A stretch of 64,000 nucleotides of DNA from Flavobacteriaceae bacterium (GCA_017852395.1 JAFMLE010000004.1:1-64000), one strand, 5' to 3'; positions 38,393-47,277 are shown, counted from the first letter of the stretch. Notes: generated by a model not told the origin, from the letters alone. Made by a program: numbers and translations.

Positions 38393-39355
38393 TTACTTAC
38401 AAAAGATCGTATTCCAGTTGGTATCGCCACGGTTTAGCCAGCATTTATGACTGTCCCGGATTTCAAGAACAAACCAATGATTTTCTATTTGGGTTAAAAA
38501 CAATTCAATTTTGATCCCAGCAGTAGAATCATCCGCTAAGCGTTCTATTCGATAATCGACATGCTTGATAAAGCCTTGTTGGGTAGATTGTTTTAGAGTT
38601 TCTAATTCTGAAGGCGCGATTTCGGGAGAAAAATACAACTCCAAAACGTCTTTAGAAGATTTTGGTTTTTGTTGGTTGATCTTAGCCTGTAACATCGTGG
38701 CATCACCACTATTATAGGGATGATCGCTTTGGATTTCATTAGGCGCACGTTGGTCAGGGGCCCATTTGCTTAATTTTTGCGCTACCGTTTTGTTAGGACG
38801 TAAATAATAAGATGCCTTATAATACAATACGGCACTATTTATTTGGTCTAAGGTTTCTTTTAGAAGGCCTAGATTGTAAAAAATCGCCGCCTTCTCCTGT
38901 TTATTCTCAATAATCTCAAGGGCTTTTATCATCGATTCTTCAGCGGCTTTATACTGTTTGTTTTTTAAATAGAAAAGTCCCAAGTTACCCAGTGCTCGTG
39001 TACTTTTGGGATGATTGACCAAATACAAATTTGTCAGTGCTATCGCCTTTTTGAATTCATTGTTTCTATAAAATTCTTCTGCCTGATGATTGTAAAACTG
39101 ATCGTGATTTTTTTGTTTTTTTAACAACGAATAAATATCATATAGATACGAAACTTCGGTTTGATTGGGAGCATCTCTAAGGGTGAGTTGCAATTGATTG
39201 CGCCCATCGTTTATTTTATGAAGTGTTCCATAGCCTTTCGCCCCCCAATTGTCCTCAAAATTAAAGGCCAATGTGGAGTCTGCTACCATAGTCACGAGAG
39301 CTCGAAACTTAAGCAATTTTCCGGGGGAATTCGGGCGGTTTCGATAGCAACCCAT
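38393..39355 (-). CDS. TPR-repeat protein, C-terminal part of a probably frameshifted gene
   Basis: The open frame gives 320 residues. Three tetratricopeptide-like repeats are visible from about 85 to 190 (YRNNEFKKAIALTNLYL, LGNLGLFYLKNKQYKAA, FYNLGLLKETLDQINSA). The C-terminal region is unassigned. The first 13 or so residues are an arbitrary read-in; sensible sequence begins at LKFRALVTMVADSTLAFNF. There is no signal peptide in this frame, but the upstream ORF in another frame supplies a lipoprotein signal and runs into the same region, so both look like one gene of about 400 codons. Confidence 0.75.
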   Translation of the reverse strand: MGCYRNRPNSPGKLLKFRALVTMVADSTLAFNFEDNWGAKGYGTLHKINDGRNQLQLTLRDAPNQTEVSYLYDIYSLLKKQKNHDQFYNHQAEEFYRNNEFKKAIALTNLYLVNHPKSTRALGNLGLFYLKNKQYKAAEESMIKALEIIENKQEKAAIFYNLGLLKETLDQINSAVLYYKASYYLRPNKTVAQKLSKWAPDQRAPNEIQSDHPYNSGDATMLQAKINQQKPKSSKDVLELYFSPEIAPSELETLKQSTQQGFIKHVDYRIERLADDSTAGIKIELFLTQIENHWFVLEIRDSHKCWLNRGDTNWNTIFCK

Positions 39356-39597
39356 AGTGCAGCGTCAATTTCTTCAATCTTAACATCTATATATGCTTGT
39401 CCTGGAGGTTTAATTCCGTACCAGTTATACGAAGTATAGTACTCCCCCAACCACTGCGCATGAAACTTTTTTGGATCTGGAGGCTCCGAACAATCCAGTA
39501 TAAGACACAAATCGCAACTGGAGAATAGTATAAAACTTGCAATCGAAAATAAAGGACCTAAAACGCGGAATGTGTAAGGATTGGCTCTTAAGAACAT
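39292..39597 (-). CDS. Lipoprotein N-terminal part of the split TPR gene
   Basis: 101 residues. VLGPLFSIASFILFSSC is a lipoprotein signal; the mature part (KKFHAQWLGEYYTSYNWYG, AYIDVKIEEIDAALWVAIE) ends abruptly in ENCLSFELS. It overlaps the TPR ORF by 64 nt in another frame. In the overlap, both frames change from plausible to random protein sequence near a CCCCC run, as expected if one base has been lost or gained. Confidence 0.65.
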   Translation of the reverse strand: MFLRANPYTFRVLGPLFSIASFILFSSCDLCLILDCSEPPDPKKFHAQWLGEYYTSYNWYGIKPPGQAYIDVKIEEIDAALWVAIETARIPPENCLSFELS

Positions 39598-39669
39598 GGC
39601 AAATTGATTAGGTTTTCTAAAGTTATAAAAAACCTAACGAATAACCGATTTATCCAAATAGAATCATTT

Positions 39670-40842
39670 TCAGACTTTTAGTCGGATACGATATCGATTT
39701 AAAAGTGCGGCCAAACCTATAATGGCAAAAGAAAATAAAAACGATTTTAACAAACCAATACCTCCTACACCAATCGGATTTGGTAAATCGATCAAGTCGA
39801 GAAAAACTAAAATTTGATAGATCAAATACGGAAGCACATAACATGTTAAGGTTTGTGCACCGGCACTTTTGATGGGTCGAGTCCATGCATCCCAATTTAA
39901 AACATCGACCAGGACATAAATTATTAAAAACGTTAAATAAGAGACGCCAATGCTTACAAGGGTCCAAGACGGGGTGGCTCGAATTTTAGAAAAACCGCCC
40001 CAAAACGGTCGCAGTTCCCATCCGTATAATAAGAACACCAGTCCTAAAACAAAAAATACAATCAGTAGCCTTTTTGGGTATAATTTTAATTTGTTGAGCA
40101 GCACTCCGGCTAGCACTCCCGCCGAAACACAGCTATAATTGGAAGCACTGATTATAAGCCGAATGGGACGTCCTTCACCAAGCGGTATAAATTCTTGAAG
40201 ATGAAGCAAATGAAAAACTAAAAATAGAATCGTAACAAATAACAAACGATGACCTACAAACAAAAAGATCAAGCTATTGAGCAAATACGACCACCCAATC
40301 AGTCCAAGAATCCCCCACCACCTGATTTGGATATAGGCAATAGCCGCCTCACTCCCCGACCGATATATCAGCGCTAAGCCAAGAAGGAGCAACAAGCCAA
40401 CCAGCTGCAATGTCCGCTGTACATTAGGGGTGATTTTTCCAAGATATTGGTAGTCCATCCACACCAAAAAAAACGCAACAACCATTAGGCTGGTCCAAAA
40501 AGCTTTGCTGATGGGCATCAACTCCGGTGTAATGTTTGAATAATTCACCAAGAAAAAACCCATTACCAAAAGGGCTAGAGCTCTAAAAACAATATGGGTA
40601 GCGATATGCCGATTTGAAAAACCTTTATTTCTTCTAGCAGCAACAGCAAGAGGTATCGATAAGCCAACAATAAATAGAAATGCCGGAAATATAAGATCCG
40701 AAAAACCGATAAAATCCTCCGTTGCAGTTGCATGCTCCAACCATTTCGGAATTCCAGAAAGCGTCCAAAAGTCATTGACAAATATCATCAACAACATTGT
40801 GATGGCCCTAAATGCATCAATACTTTTAATCCTATTTGACAT
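39670..40842 (-). CDS. DUF5009 / HGSNAT-like membrane acyltransferase
   Basis: 390 residues, about ten transmembrane helices. The opening RIKSIDAFRAITMLLMIFVNDFW and the following DLIFPAFLFIVGLSIPLA fit the DUF5009 family, which is related to lysosomal heparan-alpha-glucosaminide N-acetyltransferase. Later helices (GAQTLTCYVLPYLIYQILV) also match. It probably transfers an acetyl group to a sugar across or at the membrane. It lies 14 nt downstream of a sulfatase, suggesting a shared role with sulfated or amino-sugar glycans. Confidence 0.85.
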   Translation of the reverse strand: MSNRIKSIDAFRAITMLLMIFVNDFWTLSGIPKWLEHATATEDFIGFSDLIFPAFLFIVGLSIPLAVAARRNKGFSNRHIATHIVFRALALLVMGFFLVNYSNITPELMPISKAFWTSLMVVAFFLVWMDYQYLGKITPNVQRTLQLVGLLLLLGLALIYRSGSEAAIAYIQIRWWGILGLIGWSYLLNSLIFLFVGHRLLFVTILFLVFHLLHLQEFIPLGEGRPIRLIISASNYSCVSAGVLAGVLLNKLKLYPKRLLIVFFVLGLVFLLYGWELRPFWGGFSKIRATPSWTLVSIGVSYLTFLIIYVLVDVLNWDAWTRPIKSAGAQTLTCYVLPYLIYQILVFLDLIDLPNPIGVGGIGLLKSFLFSFAIIGLAALLNRYRIRLKV

Positions 40843-40856
40843 GGGTTTAGAAGGGA

Positions 40857-42464
40857 TTAGTTTTCTTGATTTTTAAGTGTATTTTCTAGATAATACTGAT
40901 CCATAGCATCACTGTCTTTATACAATTCGCGGAGGTCCACCAATTGCTGATGCAGTTCTGATCTAATATCGGTATAACTCGGGTCATCATAACGATTATT
41001 CATTTCATTGGGGTCGTTTTTGAGGTCATAAAGTTCCCAATGATTGAGGTCATAATAAAAATGAATCAGTTTGTAGTCCTTGGTACGAATACCATGATGA
41101 CGCGGTACATTATGTTCGCCCGGATATTCATAATACGTATAATAAAGTGCATTTCGCCATTGGACCGCTTCTTGATCCAACAATGGTTTAAATGACATTC
41201 CTTGAACATCCGGATCTACAGAAAGTCCAGCATAGTCCATCAAGGTGGGCATAAAGTCAATATTTTGAACCAACTCCTCCACTACCAAACCAGGTTTTAT
41301 TTTTTTGGGATAACGAACCAATAGCGGGGTTCGAAATGATTCTTCATACATGTATCTCTTGTCAAACCATCCGTGTTCCCCCAAATAAAAGCCTTGATCC
41401 GAAGTGTATATAATGATCGTGTTTTCGGACAAACCTTCTGCATCCAAATAATCTAGCACTTCCCCTACTCCATCATCCACCGATTGAACCGTGCTCAAAT
41501 AATCACGCATATAACGGTTGTATTTCCAAAGTGCCAATGCCTGACCCTTTGGATCTTGAATCATAAAATCAGAAATGATTTTTTGATAATGCGCATCCCA
41601 ACGGGATTGCTGTTCAGCACTCATACGGTCATAGTTGTTTTGAAAAAAAGAACGGTAGGGCGATTTTATCGTGTTTCCTTGATCCAAGAGCTTCAGATCG
41701 TAAACCAAATCAAGGTCTTTGAAAACGCCCATTTCATGTTGTGCTGCTGCAGGTCTACCCGCATAATCATCAAAGAAATTGTTTGGCACTTCAAAATTTA
41801 CGGTTTCGAAAGCCTCAAAATAGCGCGGCTCGGGCATCCACATTCTATGCGGTGCTTTTTGGTTATAAAAAAGGACAAAAGGTTGGTCCGATGCTCTTTT
41901 ATTTTTGAGCCAATCTAAGGCAAATTGTGTCGTCAGTGTGGTAACATATCCCTGATGTTGCGTTCTCACGCCATTTTCAATAAAATCGGGATTATAATAA
42001 TGACCTTGTCCCGGCAACACGTTATAATAATCAAAACCTTGTGGTGTACCATCCAGATGTATTTTCCCGATAAGCGCCGTTTGATAACCGCCCCTTTTTA
42101 GGGATTTGGCAAGATTGTTTTGATTCCAATCAAAAGGGTGAAAATTATCGACCTTGCCATTTATATGGCTGTGTTTGCCGGTCAATATTGCACTACGACT
42201 TGGCGCACATATCGAATTGGACACAAAACTACGCGTAAACAATGCCCCTTCTCGGGCAATCCGATCTATGTTTGGGGTCTGATTGAGCTTATGGCCATAA
42301 GCGCTTATCGCTTGATAGGCATGATCGTCACTAAGAATAAATATAATATTAGGCGGTGGGTCGTTGTCGGCTTGTTTCGAATCCGATTGACAACCGAATA
42401 AAAAAACAAGAATGCTTACAAAAACGACCCACCGCCATGGGAATAAAACCGTATAGTTGTTCAA
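40857..42464 (-). CDS. Type I sulfatase, lipoprotein-like export signal
   Basis: 535 residues. The signal ends in VFLFGCQSD, a likely lipobox. NIIFILSDDHAYQAISAYGH supplies metal ligands and CAPSRSAILTG at about Cys86 is the formylglycine motif (CxPSR), so maturation by a sulfatase-modifying enzyme is needed; none is in the window. Further marks are YTSDQGFYLGEHGWFDKRYMYEE and the C-terminal DLKNDPNEMNNR. It cleaves sulfate esters, or N-sulfates, of a polysaccharide. The start is TTG 42464; no ATG is available. Confidence 0.92.
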   Translation of the reverse strand: MNNYTVLFPWRWVVFVSILVFLFGCQSDSKQADNDPPPNIIFILSDDHAYQAISAYGHKLNQTPNIDRIAREGALFTRSFVSNSICAPSRSAILTGKHSHINGKVDNFHPFDWNQNNLAKSLKRGGYQTALIGKIHLDGTPQGFDYYNVLPGQGHYYNPDFIENGVRTQHQGYVTTLTTQFALDWLKNKRASDQPFVLFYNQKAPHRMWMPEPRYFEAFETVNFEVPNNFFDDYAGRPAAAQHEMGVFKDLDLVYDLKLLDQGNTIKSPYRSFFQNNYDRMSAEQQSRWDAHYQKIISDFMIQDPKGQALALWKYNRYMRDYLSTVQSVDDGVGEVLDYLDAEGLSENTIIIYTSDQGFYLGEHGWFDKRYMYEESFRTPLLVRYPKKIKPGLVVEELVQNIDFMPTLMDYAGLSVDPDVQGMSFKPLLDQEAVQWRNALYYTYYEYPGEHNVPRHHGIRTKDYKLIHFYYDLNHWELYDLKNDPNEMNNRYDDPSYTDIRSELHQQLVDLRELYKDSDAMDQYYLENTLKNQEN

Positions 42465-42530
42465 AGAATTATAATTGATAATCCTAAGATACTAAGTTTT
42501 ATCTAAAAAAATCAAAGCATCATCGGGCAG

Positions 42531-42872
42531 CTATTGCTTGCGCTCATAGAGGCAACATAGTGGCAAATTGGCATATACTTCATCATTTGCGGTTGCCTTT
42601 TTGGTGTCGTGACCGGCCTGAGCAATGGCATTGTGGACCTCTAAAATGTCAAGCTTTTGGGCGTTATAAATAAGCATCAATTGGTTGCTAGGAATATCCC
42701 AATTGGCCATTTTTACACCTTTGACATCAAGCGCGGCTTTTTCGATGCGCTTTTTACACATCTCACAATTGCCCACCACTTCAAATTGCGCTTTTTCTTT
42801 TTTAGAGTTGCCAGTTTGAGCTTGTAACCCAAGGGACAAACAGAAGAAAACATATAAGAATAAATTTTTCAT
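42531..42872 (-). CDS. Exported heavy-metal-associated (HMA) domain protein
   Basis: 113 residues with a signal peptide (MKNLFLYVFFCLSLGLQAQ). The mature part is a ferredoxin-like HMA fold with the metal pair in GNCEMCKKRIEKAA near 35-40, and an extra LPLCCLYERK at the C-terminus. Relatives bind Cu(I) or other soft metals. It is 9 nt after the TonB-dependent receptor stop, so the two are cotranscribed. Confidence 0.9.
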   Translation of the reverse strand: MKNLFLYVFFCLSLGLQAQTGNSKKEKAQFEVVGNCEMCKKRIEKAALDVKGVKMANWDIPSNQLMLIYNAQKLDILEVHNAIAQAGHDTKKATANDEVYANLPLCCLYERKQ

Positions 42873-42881
42873 ATCATAAAT

Positions 42882-45107
42882 TTATAAATTCCATCGTAAA
42901 CCCGTATAAATCATCCGACCAAAAACGGGCGCATAGACTTGTGCAGTATCAAATGTATTGGCAAATGGATTATCCGCTTCGATAATCGGATTGGCTTGGG
43001 TATAATTGCCGATGTTTTCTAAACCTGCATATATTTCAAAATCGGCAGAAAAAGCACGTGTTAGCTGGCTGTTCAATAAAGTATAGGCTGCAACCATTTT
43101 GGAAGGCATGTTGTCGTTTTGCGCAACGACACGCTGTTTGCCCACACCATGGTAGGTAAAGTCCCAACGCCATTGTTTTCCTTTGTCGGTTGTGATGCTT
43201 TCCCAGCCAACATTGGCAAAATAGCGGTGCTGAGCTTGTAATGGGCGTTGCAAAAACCCACTACGATACGCCGTTTTAACATCATAGTTTTTATAGGCAA
43301 AACGATACGACCAGGTGTTGGAGGGCGCATAGTCAAAAGAGATTTGCAAACTGTTCGCCCTACTTTTTCCATCGAGATTATAGAAAGAAATTTCTGTTGG
43401 GCGTTCCCAGTCCACCACAACTTGGTTGTCAAATTGGGTAATATAATAATCTATCGTAATATCTGCATTTTGATCTCCAGAAAGCAATATTTTACGCAAG
43501 CTCAGACCGTAGTTCCATGCTTTTTCGGGGTCCAATCCGTAAATGCTACCACCCGTATTTTGAATGTTTATCGTACGGTTGGTGCCAAATAAAGTCTGGT
43601 TTTCGGCAAAAATATTTGCCGCTTTACGCCCGGCGCCAACAGAAGCTCTCAAAATCGTTTTAGGGTCAGGCAGGTAGCGTAAATGCATCCTCGGGGTTAA
43701 AAAAGTACCCAAGTTGTTGTGCTGATCGATTCGCAGCCCCCCTACCCAACTAAAATTTTCTTTGTTGTCGTACGAATATTCAAAAAAGGCGGCAACAGTT
43801 CGGTCGATTCGATCCCAATTTTTGGCATCTACACGCTCTTGATACCGATCATAACTAAAATTGATTCCACTCTTAAAGGTATTGTTGGTGTTACCAATAA
43901 TAGAATTATAAAGCAAATTGACAAAACCACTGTCCTGCAAAATGTCATAACGCCGATTGCCAAAATAGGCTTCTTGATCGTGTTGACTATAAGCGCCTTG
44001 AAAGCCAAAACTCGTATACGGAATTTCTGGAATCACATAACCCATTTTGAAGGCGGTATCCCATCGGCGGGTTTTAATCTCACTACCCCAAATGGTTGAA
44101 TTGTTTTTTTGGGGGTCAAAAGCCACTTGTCCTACTTGCTTTTCATCATTCATAAAACGCAAATTGACAAAGCCTACCCACCCCTTTTCGGCATCGGTAT
44201 ATTGCCAGCGATTGAGGATGTTGAATTGCTGTGCTAATGGGGCATCGAGAAAACCGTCCTTGTTTTGATCCATTTTTTGGTTTCGCTGGTTGCCGTGCAA
44301 ATAAAGGCCTGCGTGCCATTTGTCATTGAGTGCACTGTTGAGATGACCGTTGAATTCCATACGCCCATTGGCCGATCTAAAAAGATTGATAAAACGTGGG
44401 GTGGCGGTAAAGGGCTTCTGAAGTTCCGTGTTGATTTGACCGGCAATACTTTCAAAACCATTGACAACGCTCCCCGCCCCTTTTGTGATTTGAATACTTT
44501 CGATCCAGGGTCCTGGGGTAAACGTCAATCCATAGGCCTGTGATGCGCCACGAACCATGGGAATGTTTTCTTCTGTTATCAGCAAATAGGGACTTGTAAG
44601 TCCCAGCATTTTTATTTGCTTGGTACCCGTAAGCGCATCCGAAAAATTGACGTCTATAGCAGGGTTGGTTTCAAAACTTTCAGACAAATTACAACAGGCT
44701 GCTTTAAGCAATTCTGCGCTGTTTACTGTCAAGATATTTTGAGTTTCGATATAGGATTTTTGCACCGCTTTTTTTCGCTGTGCCAAAGTAATTTCGTCCA
44801 AAGAATTGCTGTCGTCTTCACGCATAAAGTGAATTAATTTCTTGGAAGGATCACTAATGGTTAGGGTGTCGGTTTTAAAACCGATATAGCTAATTACCAA
44901 TCGACTTTGATCGGTTGCAATGGGGATTGAAAAATCACCGTTGTCGTCAGTTGTACTTCCAAGCGAGGTATTGAGCCAATAAATGCTGGCCCCAGCAAGG
45001 GCTTCCGTTTCTGAGGTTGCTCTAAAAACGACTTTGCCGGTAAGTTGTTGTTGTGCTTGCGAGTTAAAAACCACCGCAAGACAGAGGGTAATTAAACTGT
45101 TTTTCAA
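42882..45107 (-). CDS. TonB-dependent receptor (putative metal/copper uptake)
   Basis: 741 residues. A signal peptide (to SQAQQ) is followed by a carboxypeptidase-like repeat domain (LTGKVVFRATSETEALAGASIYWLN), a plug domain near 125-230 and a 22-strand-type barrel ending in YTGLRWNL. The plug has paired cysteines (AACCNLSESFETNPAIDV), seen in receptors of this metal-associated group. The substrate is inferred to be copper or another soft metal from the HMA and HYC_CC_PP neighbours. The start is TTG 45107 as no ATG is available in frame. Confidence 0.88.
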   Translation of the reverse strand: MKNSLITLCLAVVFNSQAQQQLTGKVVFRATSETEALAGASIYWLNTSLGSTTDDNGDFSIPIATDQSRLVISYIGFKTDTLTISDPSKKLIHFMREDDSNSLDEITLAQRKKAVQKSYIETQNILTVNSAELLKAACCNLSESFETNPAIDVNFSDALTGTKQIKMLGLTSPYLLITEENIPMVRGASQAYGLTFTPGPWIESIQITKGAGSVVNGFESIAGQINTELQKPFTATPRFINLFRSANGRMEFNGHLNSALNDKWHAGLYLHGNQRNQKMDQNKDGFLDAPLAQQFNILNRWQYTDAEKGWVGFVNLRFMNDEKQVGQVAFDPQKNNSTIWGSEIKTRRWDTAFKMGYVIPEIPYTSFGFQGAYSQHDQEAYFGNRRYDILQDSGFVNLLYNSIIGNTNNTFKSGINFSYDRYQERVDAKNWDRIDRTVAAFFEYSYDNKENFSWVGGLRIDQHNNLGTFLTPRMHLRYLPDPKTILRASVGAGRKAANIFAENQTLFGTNRTINIQNTGGSIYGLDPEKAWNYGLSLRKILLSGDQNADITIDYYITQFDNQVVVDWERPTEISFYNLDGKSRANSLQISFDYAPSNTWSYRFAYKNYDVKTAYRSGFLQRPLQAQHRYFANVGWESITTDKGKQWRWDFTYHGVGKQRVVAQNDNMPSKMVAAYTLLNSQLTRAFSADFEIYAGLENIGNYTQANPIIEADNPFANTFDTAQVYAPVFGRMIYTGLRWNL

Positions 45108-45159
45108 TGAATTCTTTTTAGGTTATACGTTAAGTGATGATGGGAAAACTTAAACGTTT

Positions 45160-45576
45160 TTAGCCGTAAAAAGTAAATTGATGATAGTGAAGAAAAAGGC
45201 GCCTCATGGGGCTTGGTGGGGCAACTATATCCGTTTTTGCCAATGCAAAAGTTGTCGGTTGTATGATTTCAAAAAAAGGTGCTTTTTGAACCTGAAAAAC
45301 AGGAAACTCGTAGGTGACCTGGGTCAAATGTTTGTTGCTGTCATCTTGCAAAAAAACAATGGTATCCGAACAACAACCGATGGCCTTGATTGTCTGCGAC
45401 TCACAAGAAATTGCCTGAACGGTTTCGCCCTCCATTCCACAACTTTCGGGCGAACCAGCCCAAGAAACAGAAGCAATATGCGCACCACAGCGGTGGATAT
45501 TTAGCGCCAAACCAACATGAGTTCCGAGCAGGAACAACGCTAGAAAAAATGATGCAACTTTTAAGGAACGGTTCAT
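45160..45576 (-). CDS. HYC_CC_PP family protein
   Basis: 138 residues with an N-terminal signal or anchor (VASFFLALFLLGTHVGLAL). It shows the marks of this Bacteroidota family: an H-x-C motif (NIHRCGAH), the CC pair (GCCSD) and the PP pair (VAPPSPM). Members typically neighbour TonB receptors and HMA proteins, pointing to metal handling. The mRNA is predicted leaderless, with TAGTTTTG exactly 4 nt before ATG. It lies 52 bp upstream of the TonB receptor start. Confidence 0.86.
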   Translation of the reverse strand: MNRSLKVASFFLALFLLGTHVGLALNIHRCGAHIASVSWAGSPESCGMEGETVQAISCESQTIKAIGCCSDTIVFLQDDSNKHLTQVTYEFPVFQVQKAPFFEIIQPTTFALAKTDIVAPPSPMRRLFLHYHQFTFYG

Positions 45577-45580
45577 GCTA

Positions 45581-45588
45581 CAAAACTA
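45581..45588 (-). promoter_or_regulatory. -7 box of HYC_CC_PP gene (TAGTTTTG, 4 nt before ATG)
   Basis: Minus-strand TAGTTTTG, then TAGC, then ATG. It probably drives the three-gene metal set. Confidence 0.6.
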
Positions 45589-45603
45589 CAAAATAAAACA
45601 GAA

Positions 45604-45975
45604 TTAGTATAGATCATTACATTCTGCTTGACGTGTGTCTATAAGCTGCAAAATTTTCCAACGGCCGTCTTGCCATAGCAGGGTAAAGTTATTGACCCCA
45701 CAGTGGCTCAATTTGCCGTCTAATAAAAATTGATACGGCACCCACACTTGCGCCATTGGGACATCCAATAATATGGAAGGGCTTCCCAATTTTTCTTCCC
45801 AAACAGGGGCTTGTGATCGTTGCACCACCCCTTGTATAAAATCCGAAATGTTTACGGTCCTCAATACCGTAATTCCGGAGGCATTAACACGTGTGCTTTG
45901 CAAGGTTGCCTCTTCATGAAAAGCAGCTTCTTCGGCTTGCTCTTTTGTCATCTCGCCGTTGTGATTAGCTTTCAA
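45604..45975 (-). CDS. NTF2-like (SnoaL/lumazine-binding-like) protein, short N-terminus
   Basis: 123 residues from TTG 45975, or 115 from ATG 45951 (MTKEQAEEAAFHEE). The end fits NTF2-like Bacteroidota proteins: FHEEATLQSTRVNASG, AQVWVPYQFLLDGKLSHCGVNNFTLL and GRWKILQLIDTRQ. Family members usually have a signal peptide and a first helix before the HEEATLQS segment; both are missing here, so the N-terminus may be truncated or rearranged. It follows the DUF2461 gene by 8 nt. The function is unknown. Confidence 0.72.
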   Translation of the reverse strand: MKANHNGEMTKEQAEEAAFHEEATLQSTRVNASGITVLRTVNISDFIQGVVQRSQAPVWEEKLGSPSILLDVPMAQVWVPYQFLLDGKLSHCGVNNFTLLWQDGRWKILQLIDTRQAECNDLY

Positions 45976-45983
45976 ATTATATT

Positions 45984-46655
45984 TTAGTACAACGGCTCGC
46001 CGTTAAGATTGGTGGTTAATACGGCTGAAAAATAATCCAACAATGGACGTAAGGCCAGAAAAGCATTACACACACGGTCATAAAACGCGGGGTCAAGAAC
46101 CTCCTGGTCGCTTAGCTTTTTGGTAAATATGTATTGCTTTTTACGGATCAGGTCAATGTCAGGATGTTCTTTATTAAAGTTTTTGGGAGCGGTTTTGAGT
46201 TCTTCTCCCGTCAATCCATCCCAGTGGGTGGCAAATGATTTTGCGTTTAGCAACGTCCGTAACTCGGCGGCATCGATTTCCAATTCTTTACGAATCCGGT
46301 ACAAATCTTCTTTGTTGGGATCCCAAAATCCAGCACCCAAAAAAGATGCTCCGGGTTTGATATGGATATAATAGCCGCCGCGGTAAAGGGGTTTTTCGCG
46401 GTGAAAGGCCATACCAAAATGGGTTTTGTAGGGGGTTTTATCGTTCGAAAAACGAACGTCTCGGTAAATACGAAACAACTTTACTTTGTCAATGTGTTCT
46501 GAGGGTCCGATTGCATTCAAAATTTGCAGACCAAACGCTTTAACATCATCCTCAAGGGATTTAAATCGGGGTTTTTGTGATTCAAACCACTCACGGTTGT
46601 TGTTTTGCTCTAAGGCCTTAAAAAAGGGAAGGATATCGGGGTTTACTACGGGCAT
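45984..46655 (-). CDS. DUF2461 domain protein (TIGR02453)
   Basis: 223 residues with the DUF2461 pattern: FFKALEQNNNREWFESQKPRF, KVKLFRIYRDVRFSNDKTPYKTH, and YYIHIKPGASFLGAGFW. The function is unknown. It lies 23 nt after hisIE on the same strand and may be read through from the his operon. Confidence 0.92.
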   Translation of the reverse strand: MPVVNPDILPFFKALEQNNNREWFESQKPRFKSLEDDVKAFGLQILNAIGPSEHIDKVKLFRIYRDVRFSNDKTPYKTHFGMAFHREKPLYRGGYYIHIKPGASFLGAGFWDPNKEDLYRIRKELEIDAAELRTLLNAKSFATHWDGLTGEELKTAPKNFNKEHPDIDLIRKKQYIFTKKLSDQEVLDPAFYDRVCNAFLALRPLLDYFSAVLTTNLNGEPLY

Positions 46656-46678
46656 TTTTGTTTTTAAAGTACAAAAAA

Positions 46679-47275
46679 TTAAGCACTTCGCGCTTCAAGA
46701 ACCCGAACGACGTCTTCTAAGCGGTGCCCTTTGGCGTTGAGCAATATCAGAAGATGAAAAAGCAGGTCGGCACTTTCGTTGAGAAACAAAGCAGTGTTTT
46801 GATCCTTTGCCTCGATGACCGTTTCAACGGCTTCTTCGCCCACCTTTTGAGCGATTTTGTTGATTCCCTTTTCCATTAGACTATTGATGTAGCTTCCCGC
46901 TTTGGGGTTGGCCACACGGTCTGCGATCGTGGTTTCCAATTGGGACAAAAAGCCGTATTGCACCCGATTTTCGCCCCCCCAGCAGGTATCCGTTCCCTTA
47001 TGACAGGTGGGCCCGAGTGGACGGGCTTGGATCAATAGGGTGTCGTTATCGCAATCGACCTGTATCTTAACGACCTCTAAAAAATGGCCACTCTCCTCCC
47101 CTTTGGTCCAGAGGCGATTTTTGCTACGGCTAAAAAAAGTAACCCGACCAATCTGTTGGGTTTTAGCTACAGCCTCGGCGTTCATATAGCCCAGCATAAG
47201 CACTTTTTGGGTTGTGGCATCTTGTACAATGGCGGGCAACAGTCCGTCTTTTGATTTTTCAAAATTGAGTTTCAT
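46679..47275 (-). CDS. hisIE: Bifunctional phosphoribosyl-AMP cyclohydrolase / phosphoribosyl-ATP pyrophosphatase
   Basis: 198 residues. The HisI part (about 1-105) has GYMNAEAVAKT, TFFSRSKNRLWTKGEESG and the metal cysteines in VDCDNDTLLIQ and CHKGTDTCW. The HisE part (about 110-198) has KGINKIAQKVGEEAVETVIEAKD. Together they catalyse steps 2 and 3 of histidine biosynthesis. It is the last gene of the operon; its start is 2 nt after the hisF stop. Confidence 0.97.
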   Translation of the reverse strand: MKLNFEKSKDGLLPAIVQDATTQKVLMLGYMNAEAVAKTQQIGRVTFFSRSKNRLWTKGEESGHFLEVVKIQVDCDNDTLLIQARPLGPTCHKGTDTCWGGENRVQYGFLSQLETTIADRVANPKAGSYINSLMEKGINKIAQKVGEEAVETVIEAKDQNTALFLNESADLLFHLLILLNAKGHRLEDVVRVLEARSA

Positions 47276-47277
47276 AG

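Noticed and set aside
38239-38430. 63-aa minus-strand ORF between DUF2911 and the TPR gene
   Set aside because: Overlaps the start of one gene and the end of the other, with no motif or plausible start context; the 146-bp gap 38247-38392 appears non-coding.
39292-39355. Programmed -1 ribosomal frameshift in the TPR lipoprotein gene
   Set aside because: The C run does not form a canonical X XXY YYZ slippery heptamer in frame, and I saw no downstream stem; mutation or sequencing error is simpler.
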